A stretch of 58,237 bases of DNA from Akkermansiaceae bacterium UBA1315 (GCA_002307065.1 DBTN01000016.1:1-58237), one strand, 5' to 3'. Shown: positions 33,003 to 42,023, counted from the first letter of the stretch. A program made the numbers and translations. The notes: generated by a model not told the origin, from the sequence alone.

Positions 33003-33374
33003 ATTTTTGTCTTTTGGGGGGGCGAGCTTGATGCTCGACAAAAGTTAAGCATTCGATATGCCATTGGCAATTTTCCAAGCGGATTGTGACGTAACTGTTT
33101 CAAGGTGAGTTAAAAGAAAAAATCGATTTTTTCCACGGCGCAGGAATTGCTTGTTAAGGAACTGATTTCAAACGGTGAATGCGACGGAGCGGAAATGAAA
33201 ATTTTTACCGGGTTTGGGTTTCAAATGGGCGTGGAAGTCATTTTTCATCCCTTGCGACTCCGCAAAATTTCGGAACGGCCTGGCAGGTCCAGCGGGGCTT
33301 CGAGGATCGGTGTTGCTCCGCTTCGGCACAAATTTGGTTTTCGGAAGCTGCGAGATTGAGATTACGTTGCCTGC
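33003..33374. other. Intergenic gap, divergent promoters expected
   Basis: 372 bases between the divergent 32619 gene and panC. No gene is supported. The 70-residue open frame at 33147-33359 has no coding character I can defend. Apart from the hairpin at 33023-33037 I see no clear signal. Confidence 0.5.
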
Positions 33375-34238
33375 ATGAAAGTGGTGGCGACAAAAACCGG
33401 TTTGCGGCAGGAGATGGAACATTCGAGCCGACCGGTGGTGCTGGTGCCGACGATGGGTGCGTTGCACGATGGGCACCTTGCGCTGGTGCGGAGGGCGAGG
33501 GAAATCGCCGGGCCGGAAGGAACGGTGGCCGTTTCTATTTTTGTAAATCCGATCCAGTTTGACCGGGCGGCGGATTTGGAATCCTACCCGACGCCGCTGG
33601 AGGCGGATCTCGCGGCGTGTCGGGCAGCGGGAGTGGATGTGGTATTCACCCCGGAAGCGGGGGAAATGTACGACGGGGATCGCTCGGTGACTGTGACGGA
33701 ATCCCTGCTTTCCTCCCGACTCTGCGGGGCGACTCGCCCGGGGCATTTTGACGGCGTCTGTACGGTCGTGCTGAAATTGTTTTTGCTAACCGGTTGTGAC
33801 GCAGCGGTTTTTGGGGAAAAGGACTTTCAGCAACTGGCGGTGATCCGGCGGATGGTGCGGGATCTCGACGTGCCGGTTGAGATCGTTGGTTTTCCGACGA
33901 TTCGTGAAAACGACGGGCTGGCGATGTCTTCTCGAAACGTTCGGCTGAGTCCCGAACAGCGGCAGGACGCGCCACGGATTCGCCGGGCTTTGCTTTCAGC
34001 GGCGGAAAATTTTCGTCAAACCGGTCAGGAAATTCTGGAGACGGCACGTGGGGAAATCGAGAAGTCGCCGATGACGCGGATCGATTACCTGGAGCTCGTC
34101 GATGCCGAGACCTTACAACCGGTTGATGAAATCAAAAAGCCAGCCGTGCTGGCGACGGCGGTTTTTTACGGTGACGTGCGGTTGATCGACAACGTCACGA
34201 TTTTCCCAAACCGGGAGCTCAAGGCTCTGGCACGATGA
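33375..34238 (+). CDS. panC: Pantothenate synthetase
   Basis: 287 residues. PanC ligates pantoate and beta-alanine with ATP to make pantothenate for coenzyme A. All signatures are present: VVLVPTMGALHDGHLALVRR (HxGH), VSIFVNPIQFDRAADLESYP, SSRLCGATRPGHFDGVCTVV, AAVFGEKDFQQLAVIRRMV and DGLAMSSRNVRLSPEQRQ (the KMSxS-like SSRN). Length is normal. Its 3' end overlaps the small convergent ORF at 34219 by 20 bases. panB and panD are not in the window. Confidence 0.95.
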   Translation: MKVVATKTGLRQEMEHSSRPVVLVPTMGALHDGHLALVRRAREIAGPEGTVAVSIFVNPIQFDRAADLESYPTPLEADLAACRAAGVDVVFTPEAGEMYDGDRSVTVTESLLSSRLCGATRPGHFDGVCTVVLKLFLLTGCDAAVFGEKDFQQLAVIRRMVRDLDVPVEIVGFPTIRENDGLAMSSRNVRLSPEQRQDAPRIRRALLSAAENFRQTGQEILETARGEIEKSPMTRIDYLELVDAETLQPVDEIKKPAVLATAVFYGDVRLIDNVTIFPNRELKALAR

Positions 34239-34362
34239 GCGCGCGCGGTGGTTGACCGCTTTGCTCAGTGGCGAGGTGGTTCTTAATCAGAAACCAGATC
34301 GCGGTCGCTAGAAGAAGCGACAGAATCTTCGCGATCCAGTTTTTCGACAGGGTCAGTTTCAT
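34219..34362 (-). CDS. Small membrane protein overlapping cdaA; YbbR/CdaR N-terminus-like
   Basis: 47 residues from the ATG at 34362. A membrane helix (AKILSLLLATAIWFLIKNH) is preceded by a basic stretch (LSKNWIAK). This resembles the N-terminus of CdaR (YbbR) proteins, which begins with the pattern 'NW..Kl.SL..A..LWfyv' and is encoded next to cdaA in Firmicutes. Here the gene ends before any YbbR repeats. It overlaps the 3' end of cdaA by 80 bases in another frame. Reading it as a degenerate or very reduced CdaR is inference; a chance open frame cannot be excluded. Confidence 0.5.
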   Translation of the reverse strand: MKLTLSKNWIAKILSLLLATAIWFLIKNHLATEQSGQPPRALIVPEP

Positions 34363-35125
34363 TGGTTGGTTTTCCGGAAAGGAAAATATCCGCGATCTTT
34401 TCGCGGAATTGTTTTTCGGTGAGATTTCGTTCGAGTCGACCGTCGATGCAAATGGAAATGCCGCCGGTTTCCTCGCTGACGACGACGGCGACGGCATCGG
34501 TTTCTTCCGTCAGTCCGATCGCCGCGCGGTGGCGCAAACCGGTGGAGCGGTCATGCATTTCACGTTGGGTGACGGGGAAAACGCAGGCGGCACCGGCGAC
34601 GCGGTCATCGGCGATGATCATCCCGCCGTCGTGCAAGGGGGCTTTCGGATGGAAAACGGCCATCGCAAGCTCCGGAGAAAACAAGGCATCGAGCACGACA
34701 CCGGTTTCAAGGTGCTTTTTCAGGCTGATGTCACGTTGGATCGCGAAAATCGCGCCGATGCGTTTTTTCGAGAGTGCGATCACCGAGTCAGTGAAACGTT
34801 CAAGAAAGACGAGACGACTTTTGCTGGAGAACATCGAAAAGATGCGTTTGCTGCCCAGTTTGGCTAAGGCGTCACGGAGTTCCGGTTGGAAAATAACGAT
34901 CAGCGCGAAGGCGAGAATTGCAGCCGTCCGGGTAATGATCCAACCCATCACCGCGAATTTAAAAATGGCCGAGACCAAGGTCAAAACCAGCAAGATACTT
35001 CCCAGTCCGACGAGAATCTGCGCCCCACGCGTCGCCCGGAATGCCCGGTAAATCTGGTAGATACATACCGCGAGAAGTAAAATCTCGATCCCATCACGCC
35101 AGTGTTCTTGGAAAAAAAGCCACAT
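34283..35125 (-). CDS. cdaA: Diadenylate cyclase (c-di-AMP synthase)
   Basis: 280 residues. CdaA makes c-di-AMP from two ATP. Three N-terminal membrane segments (IEILLLAVCIYQIYRAF, ILVGLGSILLVLTLVSAI, GWIITRTAAILAFALIVIF) precede the DAC domain. Catalytic motifs are present: APLHDGGMIIADD (DGA/G motif, here DGG) and RHRAAIGLTEETDAVAVVVS (RHR motif). The C-terminal tail (residues about 250-280) is acidic and Ser-rich. It is upstream of and overlaps the small YbbR-like ORF. c-di-AMP commonly controls K+ transport; two CPA2 K+/H+ antiporters are in this window, but a link is speculation. Confidence 0.93.
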   Translation of the reverse strand: MWLFFQEHWRDGIEILLLAVCIYQIYRAFRATRGAQILVGLGSILLVLTLVSAIFKFAVMGWIITRTAAILAFALIVIFQPELRDALAKLGSKRIFSMFSSKSRLVFLERFTDSVIALSKKRIGAIFAIQRDISLKKHLETGVVLDALFSPELAMAVFHPKAPLHDGGMIIADDRVAGAACVFPVTQREMHDRSTGLRHRAAIGLTEETDAVAVVVSEETGGISICIDGRLERNLTEKQFREKIADIFLSGKPTNETDPVEKLDREDSVASSSDRDLVSD

Positions 35126-35235
35126 CTTCGGTAAGCCGCAAGGTTAGTCCCATGCAGGCCGTCTGTCACTTGGAAACGTGAGAATCGATGAAGTGATCCC
35201 TTGCCGGTTGGGCGAGGCTGGTTTTTAATCCCACC

Positions 35236-35781
35236 ATGCACGAGGAAATCATCCTGACCCGCGAAGTCGCCGCCATCCAAATTCCGAGCGGAGACACGTT
35301 ATCGCTGCCAGCGGGAACGCCGGTTTTCATCACTCAGCGGCTGGGTGGTACTTTCACGGTGGCGACGTCCCAAGGTCTTGCCCGCATTTCCTCGGCCGAC
35401 TCCGATGCCCTCGGGGTGGACATGGAAGAAGAGAAGAAGAAACAGGCGGAAGCCGTTCGTCTCAAGGACGCGCCTTTGGAAGAGCAGGTCTGGAGCCAGC
35501 TCAAAGGGGTTTACGATCCGGAAATCCCAGTCGATATCGTCAACTTGGGCCTCGTCTACGATTGCATCATCGAAGAACAGGACGGCAAAAAAACGGTTTC
35601 TGTCAAAATGACGCTCACCGCTCCCGGCTGTGGCATGGGACCGGTCATCGCGGCAGATGCTCAGGCGAAGGTGATGATGATCGATGGCATCGATGACGCG
35701 CACGTCGAACTCGTTTGGGACCCCGCTTGGAATCAGGAAATGATTTCCGAAGAGGGCAAAATGAAGCTGGGAATGATTTAG
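35236..35781 (+). CDS. sufT: SufT-type (DUF59/MIP18) iron-sulfur assembly protein
   Basis: 181 residues in two parts. Residues 1-60 (REVAAIQIPSGDTLSLPAGT, ITQRLGGTFTV) are the N-terminal domain specific to SufT, and residues about 80-175 are the MIP18/DUF59 domain: LKGVYDPEIPVDIVNLGLVY, TLTAPGCGMGPVIAADAQAK, and VWDPAWNQEMISEEGKMKLG. The Cys in APGCGMG is the conserved one of the domain. SufT helps maturation of Fe-S proteins. It is alone; no other suf gene is visible. A strong palindromic terminator follows. Confidence 0.9.
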   Translation: MHEEIILTREVAAIQIPSGDTLSLPAGTPVFITQRLGGTFTVATSQGLARISSADSDALGVDMEEEKKKQAEAVRLKDAPLEEQVWSQLKGVYDPEIPVDIVNLGLVYDCIIEEQDGKKTVSVKMTLTAPGCGMGPVIAADAQAKVMMIDGIDDAHVELVWDPAWNQEMISEEGKMKLGMI

Positions 35782-35786
35782 TAGAT

Positions 35787-35817
35787 AAGGAGTGTGGATC
35801 TTCGGTCCACACTCCTT
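35787..35817. terminator. Bidirectional terminator between sufT and the phosphatase gene
   Basis: Perfect 12-bp stem (aaggagtgtgga / tccacactcctt) with a 7-base loop. It starts five bases past the sufT stop. The right arm runs into the stop codon of the convergent gene (TTA at 35816-35818 on the + strand). Confidence 0.8.
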
Positions 35818-36289
35818 ACATCTCCTTCGTCGTCGAATCGATATAAGCGATGATCGAGGGAATCGCCGTTTCGAGAATCGAGGCGACTTCTTCGTAAGCG
35901 GCCTTTCCCATCCCGATCGGATCCGGGATATCGGGATTGGCCGAATTTTCCGAAAATTCGCGGACCAGGTAAAATTTATCCGCATGTTCCGGAAAGCGGG
36001 ATTCCAGCGCGTTCAGATGCCCTGTCGTCATGGCGAACACGTGGCTGGCTTCGGAAAGGATTTTTTCGGAAACGGGTCTGCTGGAAAATCCGCTCAAGGG
36101 CGCGCCCAATTTTTTCAGGATTGCCGTCGTTTCACGGCTCGCCGGGGTGTTTGGTGAAGCCGATGTTCCCGCCGAGCTGACTTGGTAGTCGCCGCGTGAA
36201 GCGATGGCTTTGCGGAAAAGCCCTTCGGCCATGGGACTGCGGCAGGTATTTCCGGTGCAAACGAAGAGCACGTGTTTCGAAACGGACAT
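35816..36289 (-). CDS. Low-molecular-weight protein-tyrosine phosphatase
   Basis: 157 residues. The N-terminal P-loop is VLFVCTGNTCRSPMAEGLFR, a CX5R with catalytic Cys11 and Arg17. The general-acid Asp is in NPDIPDPIGMGKAAY. A length of about 150 and the CTGNTCRSP variant match the YwlE/Wzb/arsenate-reductase-related LMW-PTP family. YwlE-type enzymes act on protein phospho-arginine in Firmicutes; a McsB-like kinase is not visible here, so phosphotyrosine or exopolysaccharide control remain open. Convergent with sufT and sharing its terminator. Confidence 0.88.
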   Translation of the reverse strand: MSVSKHVLFVCTGNTCRSPMAEGLFRKAIASRGDYQVSSAGTSASPNTPASRETTAILKKLGAPLSGFSSRPVSEKILSEASHVFAMTTGHLNALESRFPEHADKFYLVREFSENSANPDIPDPIGMGKAAYEEVASILETAIPSIIAYIDSTTKEM

Positions 36290-36385
36290 CGCGAACGAGA
36301 ATGAACCTCCGAAACCCCGCCGTCAAATCGCAATGCCGGGGGACTTGCGCCGCAGCGATGGGTGACGTATAGACAACCTATCGCG

Positions 36386-36997
36386 ATGGAAGATGATTGG
36401 GATCAAATCGGAAGACGGCTTCGTCACGCACGCGAGGCGGCGGACTTGGTGCTGGACGATGTGATGCATCAGACGCGCATCCCGCGAAATATCTTGGAGG
36501 CGCTCGAGGCGGAAAATTTTTCGATTTTCACCAGCCCGACGTATGCGAAAAGTTTTCTGCGGCAATACAGCGAGTTTTTGGATGTCGACGCCAAGCCATG
36601 GCTGGATGCGCTGGAACCTGCTTATTACGTGCGAGGTGAGGTACTGCAGCCGATTTTTGAATCTCCGTCAGACATCGATGAGCCGTCGACTCCGCAGCGG
36701 CGCGAGAGGGAAACGGCAAGCAGCGGAAGCTTTTCCGCATTGTGGTTGATGGTCTTGTCCGGCGTTTTGGTTTTTGGTGCGGTGACGGCGTATCGATTTC
36801 TTGAGAAAAAATTCGAAGAACCCGTGCCGGCCGAAAACCGCGGGGAGGGGCTGACCTCTGAGCCCATCACGACCCGGGCTCCGGAAAATTCGACCGATCA
36901 ACCGGTGGTAAAGGAGATCGCGCCGGTGAAAGTCCCGCCCGCTCAAGCTCCGGAAACATCGACCGGGGTGCCGCGGGCGATCATCGTTCGCGACTGA
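36386..36997 (+). CDS. RodZ-like HTH membrane protein
   Basis: 203 residues from the ATG at 36386 (MEDDWDQIGRRLRHAREAAD). Residues 1-70 form an HTH_25 (RodZ-type) domain: IGRRLRHAREAADLVLDDVM, then RIPRNILEALEAENFSIFTS PTYAKSFLRQYSEFL, which is the standard RodZ motif 'p...l..ie.g....lp...y.rgflr.ya..l'. One membrane helix follows (LWLMVLSGVLVFGAVTAYRF), then a Pro/Glu/Thr-rich periplasmic tail. No C-terminal DUF4115 domain is visible, so this is a short RodZ variant. RodZ links MreB to the membrane. It is alone; mreB is not in the window. Confidence 0.82.
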   Translation: MEDDWDQIGRRLRHAREAADLVLDDVMHQTRIPRNILEALEAENFSIFTSPTYAKSFLRQYSEFLDVDAKPWLDALEPAYYVRGEVLQPIFESPSDIDEPSTPQRRERETASSGSFSALWLMVLSGVLVFGAVTAYRFLEKKFEEPVPAENRGEGLTSEPITTRAPENSTDQPVVKEIAPVKVPPAQAPETSTGVPRAIIVRD

Positions 36998-37009
36998 TCC
37001 GGCGGTTGC

Positions 37010-39136
37010 TCAGCGGCGCGACTTTTTCCAAGCCGCGATGGCTTCGAGAAAGGGCGGGAGGTAGCGTTGCGCTTTGGCGAGGCCGATTCCGGGCACTTGC
37101 ACCGCTTCGTCCGTCGAAACCGGTTGGTAGCGAACCAATCCTTCCAGCGTCTTATTGCTGAAAATCACATACGGCGGAACGTTTTCGTTCTTCGCCAACT
37201 TGTTTCGGATTTCGCGGAGCAGCGCGTAAAGTTCCCCCTCGAACCCGCGATCTTGAAGGCCGACTTCTTTTCCTCCGGCTTCTGCGTTTGGCCAAACCAT
37301 GCGGCAGGTAATTTCGCCGCGCATGACTTTTTCTCCGACGGGAGTGAGCGTCAGCAACGGAAATTCTCCGGTCACGGTGCGGACCAAACCCGCGTCGGAA
37401 AGCGACCGCATCAGAGCGTTTAAAAATCCAGCGCCCTTGTCGCGGAGAATTCCATAAGTGCTGAGTTGATCGAGCTTTGCGGTTAAAATTTCCTGAGATC
37501 GGCTACCGGCAAGCATTTGGACGATTCGTCCTCGACCAAAACGGCCTTCCCATCCCTGAGGGCCGCGGTGCGACATCCGCGCGACACCACTCAGCGCCTT
37601 GCGAACCACGATCGCTTCTTCGGGATTCGGCTCGCGGGCGTCACCGGAAGAATCCTCGCGGCAAACATCGCAACTGCCACAAACACCGCCGCCGTCTTCG
37701 CCGAAATACGTGAGAATCCACTGTTGGCGGCAAGTCCGGGAATAACACATCTCGACCATCGACTTGAGCTTTTCGCGGTCGCGCCGGTCTTTTTCCTCAA
37801 TGGAATTTTCGTCCAGCTCCAACTGACGCGTCAGAACATCGGGCTTCAACAACCGGGTCCCGCGCGTTCTGCGACCGGAAACGTCAAACCGCTGGATGTA
37901 ACCGGAGCGAACGAGAACCGACAGCGCGCTGCCAACGGACATCGCGTTTTTCACGTCCGCGCCTTCGGCGATCTCGTCCAAAGTACGATGAACCTCGTAG
38001 TCTTTATCCGCGTCGTTCAGCAGGTATTGATAAATCGATCGGATCGTCGCCGCCGTCGGATTCGCGCCTTCGATGAAAAATTCCTGCGTCCGCGTGTCGG
38101 CATAGTTGAAGAGCAATTCGCAAACCGCCGTTTCGCCATCGCGCCCGGCGCGTCCGGCTTCTTGATAATACGCTTCGACGCTACCCGGGACTTCGTAGTG
38201 AATCACAAACCGGACGTCCGCCCGATCGATTCCCATGCCAAACGCATTGGTCGCCACGGCGACGTCGGCTTTTCGTTGGATGAAAATTTCCTGTGCGCGT
38301 TCGCGTTCCTGATCGCTCATGCCACCGTGGTAGGCGACGCATTTTACGCCCCAGCTCGCCAGCGTTTCGGAGACGGCATCGACTTTTTTTCGGGTCGCGC
38401 AATAAACGATACCGGTTTTGTGAGCGGCGATGACCGCGCGCATCCGGTCGTCCTTGTGCGCCGCTTTATCGACCGCAGAAATGTTCAGTGCGAGATTCGG
38501 TCGGGAAAATCCGCTGACTCGTTCGAAGGGCTCGCGCAGTTTCAGGACGGCGGAAATGTCTTCGCGCACCACCGGGGTCGCCGTCGCGGTGAGAGCGATG
38601 CACTGCGGATGGCCGATTTTTTCGAGCGCCTTGCCGAGCCGTAAATAATCCGGACGAAAATCATGGCCCCACTGGCTGAGGCAGTGCGCTTCATCGACGG
38701 CGAAAAGCGAAACCTCCACCTCGCGCAGTGCGTTGAGGAAACTTTCCGCGCGGAATCGTTCCGGTGCGACGTAGACCAATTTCCATTCGCCGCGCCGCAT
38801 GCCGTCGAGCCGCTCTTTTTGCTCAGACCAAGATTGGGTCGAATTGATCATCGTCGCCGCGACGCCGCGAGCGACCAACGCATCGACCTGATCTTTCATC
38901 AGCGCGATCAACGGCGAAATCACCAAGGTCACCCCGCCGAAACAGAGCGCGGGAATTTGATAACAAAGTGACTTTCCGCCACCGGTTGGCATCACCACCA
39001 GACCGTCGCGACCGGAGGTGATTTCCCGGATCACTTCTTCCTGGCCATCCAAAAATCCGCCGAAACCAAAATGCTTCTTCAGCGCCTGATGCGGCGTCAT
39101 GATCAGCGGTTTGGTGGGAAACGAAGCGGACGACAT
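37010..39136 (-). CDS. recQ: ATP-dependent DNA helicase RecQ
   Basis: 708 residues from the ATG at 39136; another ATG at 39100 begins MTPHQALKKHFGFGGF, where family similarity starts. Walker A is MPTGGGKSLCYQIPAL, Walker B is AVDEAHCLSQWGHDFRPDY (DEAH), motif III is ALTATATPVV, motif V is VATNAFGMGIDRADVRFVIH and motif VI is YYQEAGRAGRDG. The zinc site contains MCYSRTCRQQWILTYFGEDG GGVCGSCDVC with four Cys. The RQC winged helix follows, and a C-terminal HRDC domain (ELYALLREIRNKLAKNENVP PYVIFSN) is present. Nothing is missing. It lies 56 bases after dgt, likely co-transcribed. Confidence 0.95.
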   Translation of the reverse strand: MSSASFPTKPLIMTPHQALKKHFGFGGFLDGQEEVIREITSGRDGLVVMPTGGGKSLCYQIPALCFGGVTLVISPLIALMKDQVDALVARGVAATMINSTQSWSEQKERLDGMRRGEWKLVYVAPERFRAESFLNALREVEVSLFAVDEAHCLSQWGHDFRPDYLRLGKALEKIGHPQCIALTATATPVVREDISAVLKLREPFERVSGFSRPNLALNISAVDKAAHKDDRMRAVIAAHKTGIVYCATRKKVDAVSETLASWGVKCVAYHGGMSDQERERAQEIFIQRKADVAVATNAFGMGIDRADVRFVIHYEVPGSVEAYYQEAGRAGRDGETAVCELLFNYADTRTQEFFIEGANPTAATIRSIYQYLLNDADKDYEVHRTLDEIAEGADVKNAMSVGSALSVLVRSGYIQRFDVSGRRTRGTRLLKPDVLTRQLELDENSIEEKDRRDREKLKSMVEMCYSRTCRQQWILTYFGEDGGGVCGSCDVCREDSSGDAREPNPEEAIVVRKALSGVARMSHRGPQGWEGRFGRGRIVQMLAGSRSQEILTAKLDQLSTYGILRDKGAGFLNALMRSLSDAGLVRTVTGEFPLLTLTPVGEKVMRGEITCRMVWPNAEAGGKEVGLQDRGFEGELYALLREIRNKLAKNENVPPYVIFSNKTLEGLVRYQPVSTDEAVQVPGIGLAKAQRYLPPFLEAIAAWKKSRR

Positions 39137-39192
39137 GAGTGGGCAAAAGAACAATCTACCACCGGTCCAGCGTCAACCCTCGACCGGTTTTT

Positions 39193-40536
39193 TCAGCCAA
39201 CCAAATCCCCGATCGAACCGAAATCCGGCACAAAAAGGCGTTTGTAAGTCCGTGCGGCATAGCCGTCGGTCATGCCGGCGAGAAAGTCGCAGACGAGACG
39301 GGCGCGCGCGGCTTCATCTGATCCCGCTTCGATTTCTGCGGCGGTATCGGCGGGCAAAAGCTGGAAATCCTGGCCGTCGATTTTCCCGTTTTGGGTGATG
39401 TATCGTTCCCCGAGAACATCCCAGAGCTGGCGCAACATCCGGCTGCCTTTGTGTTCAAGTTGCTTCAATTGCGGCGAAAGAAAGACGACTTCAAATGCCA
39501 GTTTTTTGAACAAGGCGGATTCCGCTTGGATCTCGGGATCGATGGTCAAGCGGTAGCGATACCGGTTGGTCAGGCCGCTGAGGAAATTCACATCCGTTTC
39601 CAGCCGGGCGGCCTGGATGTATTTGCCAATCCGGCTGCCGACGAATGGATCCACCGCCCGCCTGCGGATCGCTTCGATGAGTTTGTCGAGAGGCGTGCCG
39701 GGCTCGAACGATTCTTCCCGTCGGTTCGCCCAGGCTTCGATTTTTTCGATCGTTAAAAATCCGGCGCGGACACTGTCGGAAAGATCATTGAGAGAATATG
39801 CCGTGTCGTCCGCCCAGTCCATGATTTGGCACTCGATGGATTTGAACGCATCGCGCGTCGGCCCCGGTTCGAGCTCGATCGGGAAATCATTTCCACCCAT
39901 CGCCCAATCGAGTTCGGCGTGCTGATGATCGTAAATGAAATGATTTTTCGGCCGGAAACCGTCGTCTTTTTTCAGTTCGGTCCACAGAGTTTTGTATTTC
40001 AAAACGCCGTCGAGAAAGGCGCGTGTCGGGTTCATACCGGTGCGCTTCGCCGAAAAAATTCGTTCGCTCAGCAATCGCAGCGTTTGGGCGTTTCCCTCGA
40101 ATCCGCCGAAGTCCGCCATCAGATGGTTGAGCGTTTTTTCACCGGCGTGACCGAATGGCGGATGGCCGAGGTCGTGCGAAAGGCAAATCGCTTCCACAAG
40201 ATCCGGATCGATGAAAAAATCATCCGCCAAGCCGCTTTCCGGCCGGCTTTTCAGCCAGTAGCAAATCGATTTGCCAATCTGCGCGACTTCCAGCGAATGG
40301 GTCAGGCGCGTCCGGTAAAAGTCGTATTCTCCACTCCAGAAAACCTGGGTCTTGTTTTGCAATCGGCGGAACGTCGGCGTGTGCAGCACCCGGTCGCGAT
40401 CAATCTGAAAGGGCGTCCGATAATCTTCGCCGCCCGCCGCGCCCGAGCGCCGCTCGATGTCAAAAGCTCCATAAAACCGATTCAGCATCGAAGTCATGGG
40501 ACGATGCGTGACGAGCGAAGTCGAGGCGGAATCCAT
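39193..40536 (-). CDS. dgt: Deoxyguanosinetriphosphate triphosphohydrolase-like protein
   Basis: 447 residues. The HD domain is complete: RTPFQIDRDRVLHTPTFRRL QNKTQVF, RTRLTHSLEVAQIGKSICYW, the metal site CLSHDLGHPPFGHAGEKTLN and MDWADDTAYSLNDLSDSV. These are the Dgt/HD-SAMHD1-like signatures. Dgt splits dGTP into deoxyguanosine and triphosphate. The first ATG (40536) sits shortly after the trpB terminator; ATGs at 40497 and 40485 are possible. Overlap of function with recQ downstream (nucleotide pool and DNA repair) is plausible. Confidence 0.92.
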   Translation of the reverse strand: MDSASTSLVTHRPMTSMLNRFYGAFDIERRSGAAGGEDYRTPFQIDRDRVLHTPTFRRLQNKTQVFWSGEYDFYRTRLTHSLEVAQIGKSICYWLKSRPESGLADDFFIDPDLVEAICLSHDLGHPPFGHAGEKTLNHLMADFGGFEGNAQTLRLLSERIFSAKRTGMNPTRAFLDGVLKYKTLWTELKKDDGFRPKNHFIYDHQHAELDWAMGGNDFPIELEPGPTRDAFKSIECQIMDWADDTAYSLNDLSDSVRAGFLTIEKIEAWANRREESFEPGTPLDKLIEAIRRRAVDPFVGSRIGKYIQAARLETDVNFLSGLTNRYRYRLTIDPEIQAESALFKKLAFEVVFLSPQLKQLEHKGSRMLRQLWDVLGERYITQNGKIDGQDFQLLPADTAAEIEAGSDEAARARLVCDFLAGMTDGYAARTYKRLFVPDFGSIGDLVG

Positions 40537-40563
40537 CGATTTTTTCTCACTCGCAGACCGAGC

Positions 40564-40596
40564 GGAAAAAACCGGTGGCTCTTAAAACCACCGGTT
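40564..40596 (-). terminator. Terminator of trpB built from two ACCGGT motifs
   Basis: aaccggtgg (40570-40578) pairs with ccaccggtt (40588-40596) across a 9-base loop; on the minus strand it is followed by six T. Both arms contain ACCGGT, and a third copy lies at about 40600. Confidence 0.85.
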
Positions 40597-40605
40597 CAGA
40601 CCGGT

Positions 40606-41811
40606 TTACAGACTGCCGAGGAGAAATCGAGCGGCTTGCTCGACGTCCTTGTCACCACGGCCCGAAAGGTTCGCGATGATGATCGATTCTTTCGGAAGAT
40701 TTCCGGCGATTTTTGAGACATAAGCCATCGCATGCGACGACTCGAGAGCTGGAATGATTCCTTCGGTGTGCGCGAGTTCCTTAAACGCCGCCAGTGCTTC
40801 GTCATCCGTCGCGTAAGTGTATTCGACACGTCCGGATTCTTGAAGGTAAGCGTGTTCCGGGCCGACGGCTGCGTAGTCCAAGCCTGCGGAAATCGAGTGG
40901 GTCAGTTCGATCTGCCCGTCGGCATTTGCCAGCAGCCAAGTTTTCGTTCCTTGCAAGACACCCAGTTTTCCGCCTTGGAAGCGGGCGGCATGGCGTTCTG
41001 GCAAAATCCCTTCACCCCCGGCTTCAACGCCGACCATGCGAACTTCCTCATCGCCGAGAAACGGGTGGAAAAGCCCGATCGCATTCGATCCTCCGCCGAC
41101 ACAGGCGACGAGCAGATCCGGCAGACGGCCTTCTTTTTCCAAAACCTGACGCCGTGCTTCAACCCCGATCACCCGGTGGAAATCGCGGACAATCATCGGA
41201 AACGGATGCGCTCCCAAGGCGGAGCCGAGAATGTAATGAGTGTGATCGACGCTGGCGACCCAATCGCGCATGGCTTCGTTGACCGCTTCTTTCAGCGTCG
41301 CTTGCCCGGCGGTGACCGCGCGAACCTCGGCGCCCATCAGCCGCATCCGCGCCACGTTGAGAGCTTGCCGTTCCATGTCGACCGCGCCCATGTAAACGAC
41401 GCACTCCATGCCAAACCGCGCACAAACCGTAGCCGTCGCGACCCCGTGCTGGCCGGCACCGGTTTCAGCGATGATCCGGGTTTTCCCCAGACGTTTCGCC
41501 AAAAGAATTTGTCCGAGAGCGTTGTTAATCTTGTGCGCTCCGGTGTGCAGCAGGTCTTCGCGTTTGAGGTAAATTTTCGCGCCGCCGAGCTTTTCGGTCC
41601 AGCGTTCGGCAAAATAAAGGGGCGTCGGACGGCCGACGTAATCCGTTAAAAGTCCGTTCAGTTCCTCATGAAACGCCGGATCGGCCTTCGCCAACTCATA
41701 AGCGGCAGAGAGTTCCTGCAACGGAGCCATCAGGGTTTCCGGGACAAACATGCCGCCGAATTGGCCAAAGTGACCGGTTGCGTCTGGAGTGATGGGAAGC
41801 TCGATTGCCAT
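40606..41811 (-). CDS. trpB: Tryptophan synthase beta chain
   Basis: 401 residues. TrpB condenses indole with serine using PLP. FGQFGGMFVPETLMAPLQEL, LKREDLLHTGAHKINNALGQ (PLP lysine K94), AETGAGQHGVATATVCARFG, YMGAVDMERQALNVARMRLM, VACVGGGSNAIGLFHPFLGD and GRGDKDVEQAARFLLG are all canonical TrpB1. No trpA or other trp gene is adjacent, so the pathway genes are scattered. A strong terminator separates it from dgt downstream. A 212-base divergent gap separates it from the MazG-like gene; no leader peptide with Trp codons was seen. Confidence 0.95.
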   Translation of the reverse strand: MAIELPITPDATGHFGQFGGMFVPETLMAPLQELSAAYELAKADPAFHEELNGLLTDYVGRPTPLYFAERWTEKLGGAKIYLKREDLLHTGAHKINNALGQILLAKRLGKTRIIAETGAGQHGVATATVCARFGMECVVYMGAVDMERQALNVARMRLMGAEVRAVTAGQATLKEAVNEAMRDWVASVDHTHYILGSALGAHPFPMIVRDFHRVIGVEARRQVLEKEGRLPDLLVACVGGGSNAIGLFHPFLGDEEVRMVGVEAGGEGILPERHAARFQGGKLGVLQGTKTWLLANADGQIELTHSISAGLDYAAVGPEHAYLQESGRVEYTYATDDEALAAFKELAHTEGIIPALESSHAMAYVSKIAGNLPKESIIIANLSGRGDKDVEQAARFLLGSL

Positions 41812-42023
41812 GTGCGTGCAGCATTTAGCGGGAACGCCCGCGTTTCAAGGGGAGATTCGGTTCGTCTTTGCGAAGAACGGATTTTCGGCGGATCGGAAAC
41901 ACGAGTTTGTCCCAAACCGGGGCGACGTCTCGATGGGTTTATCAATCCGAGGGAAAAAGGAAGGGCGGTCCGAAGTTTGAACTCCTGCTTCACTTCTTGG
42001 GGCTCTGCGGCTACCAAAGGCGC

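Noticed and set aside
33147..33359. 70-residue open frame before panC
   Set aside because: Odd composition, no Shine-Dalgarno or conserved pattern, and it lies in a divergent promoter region.
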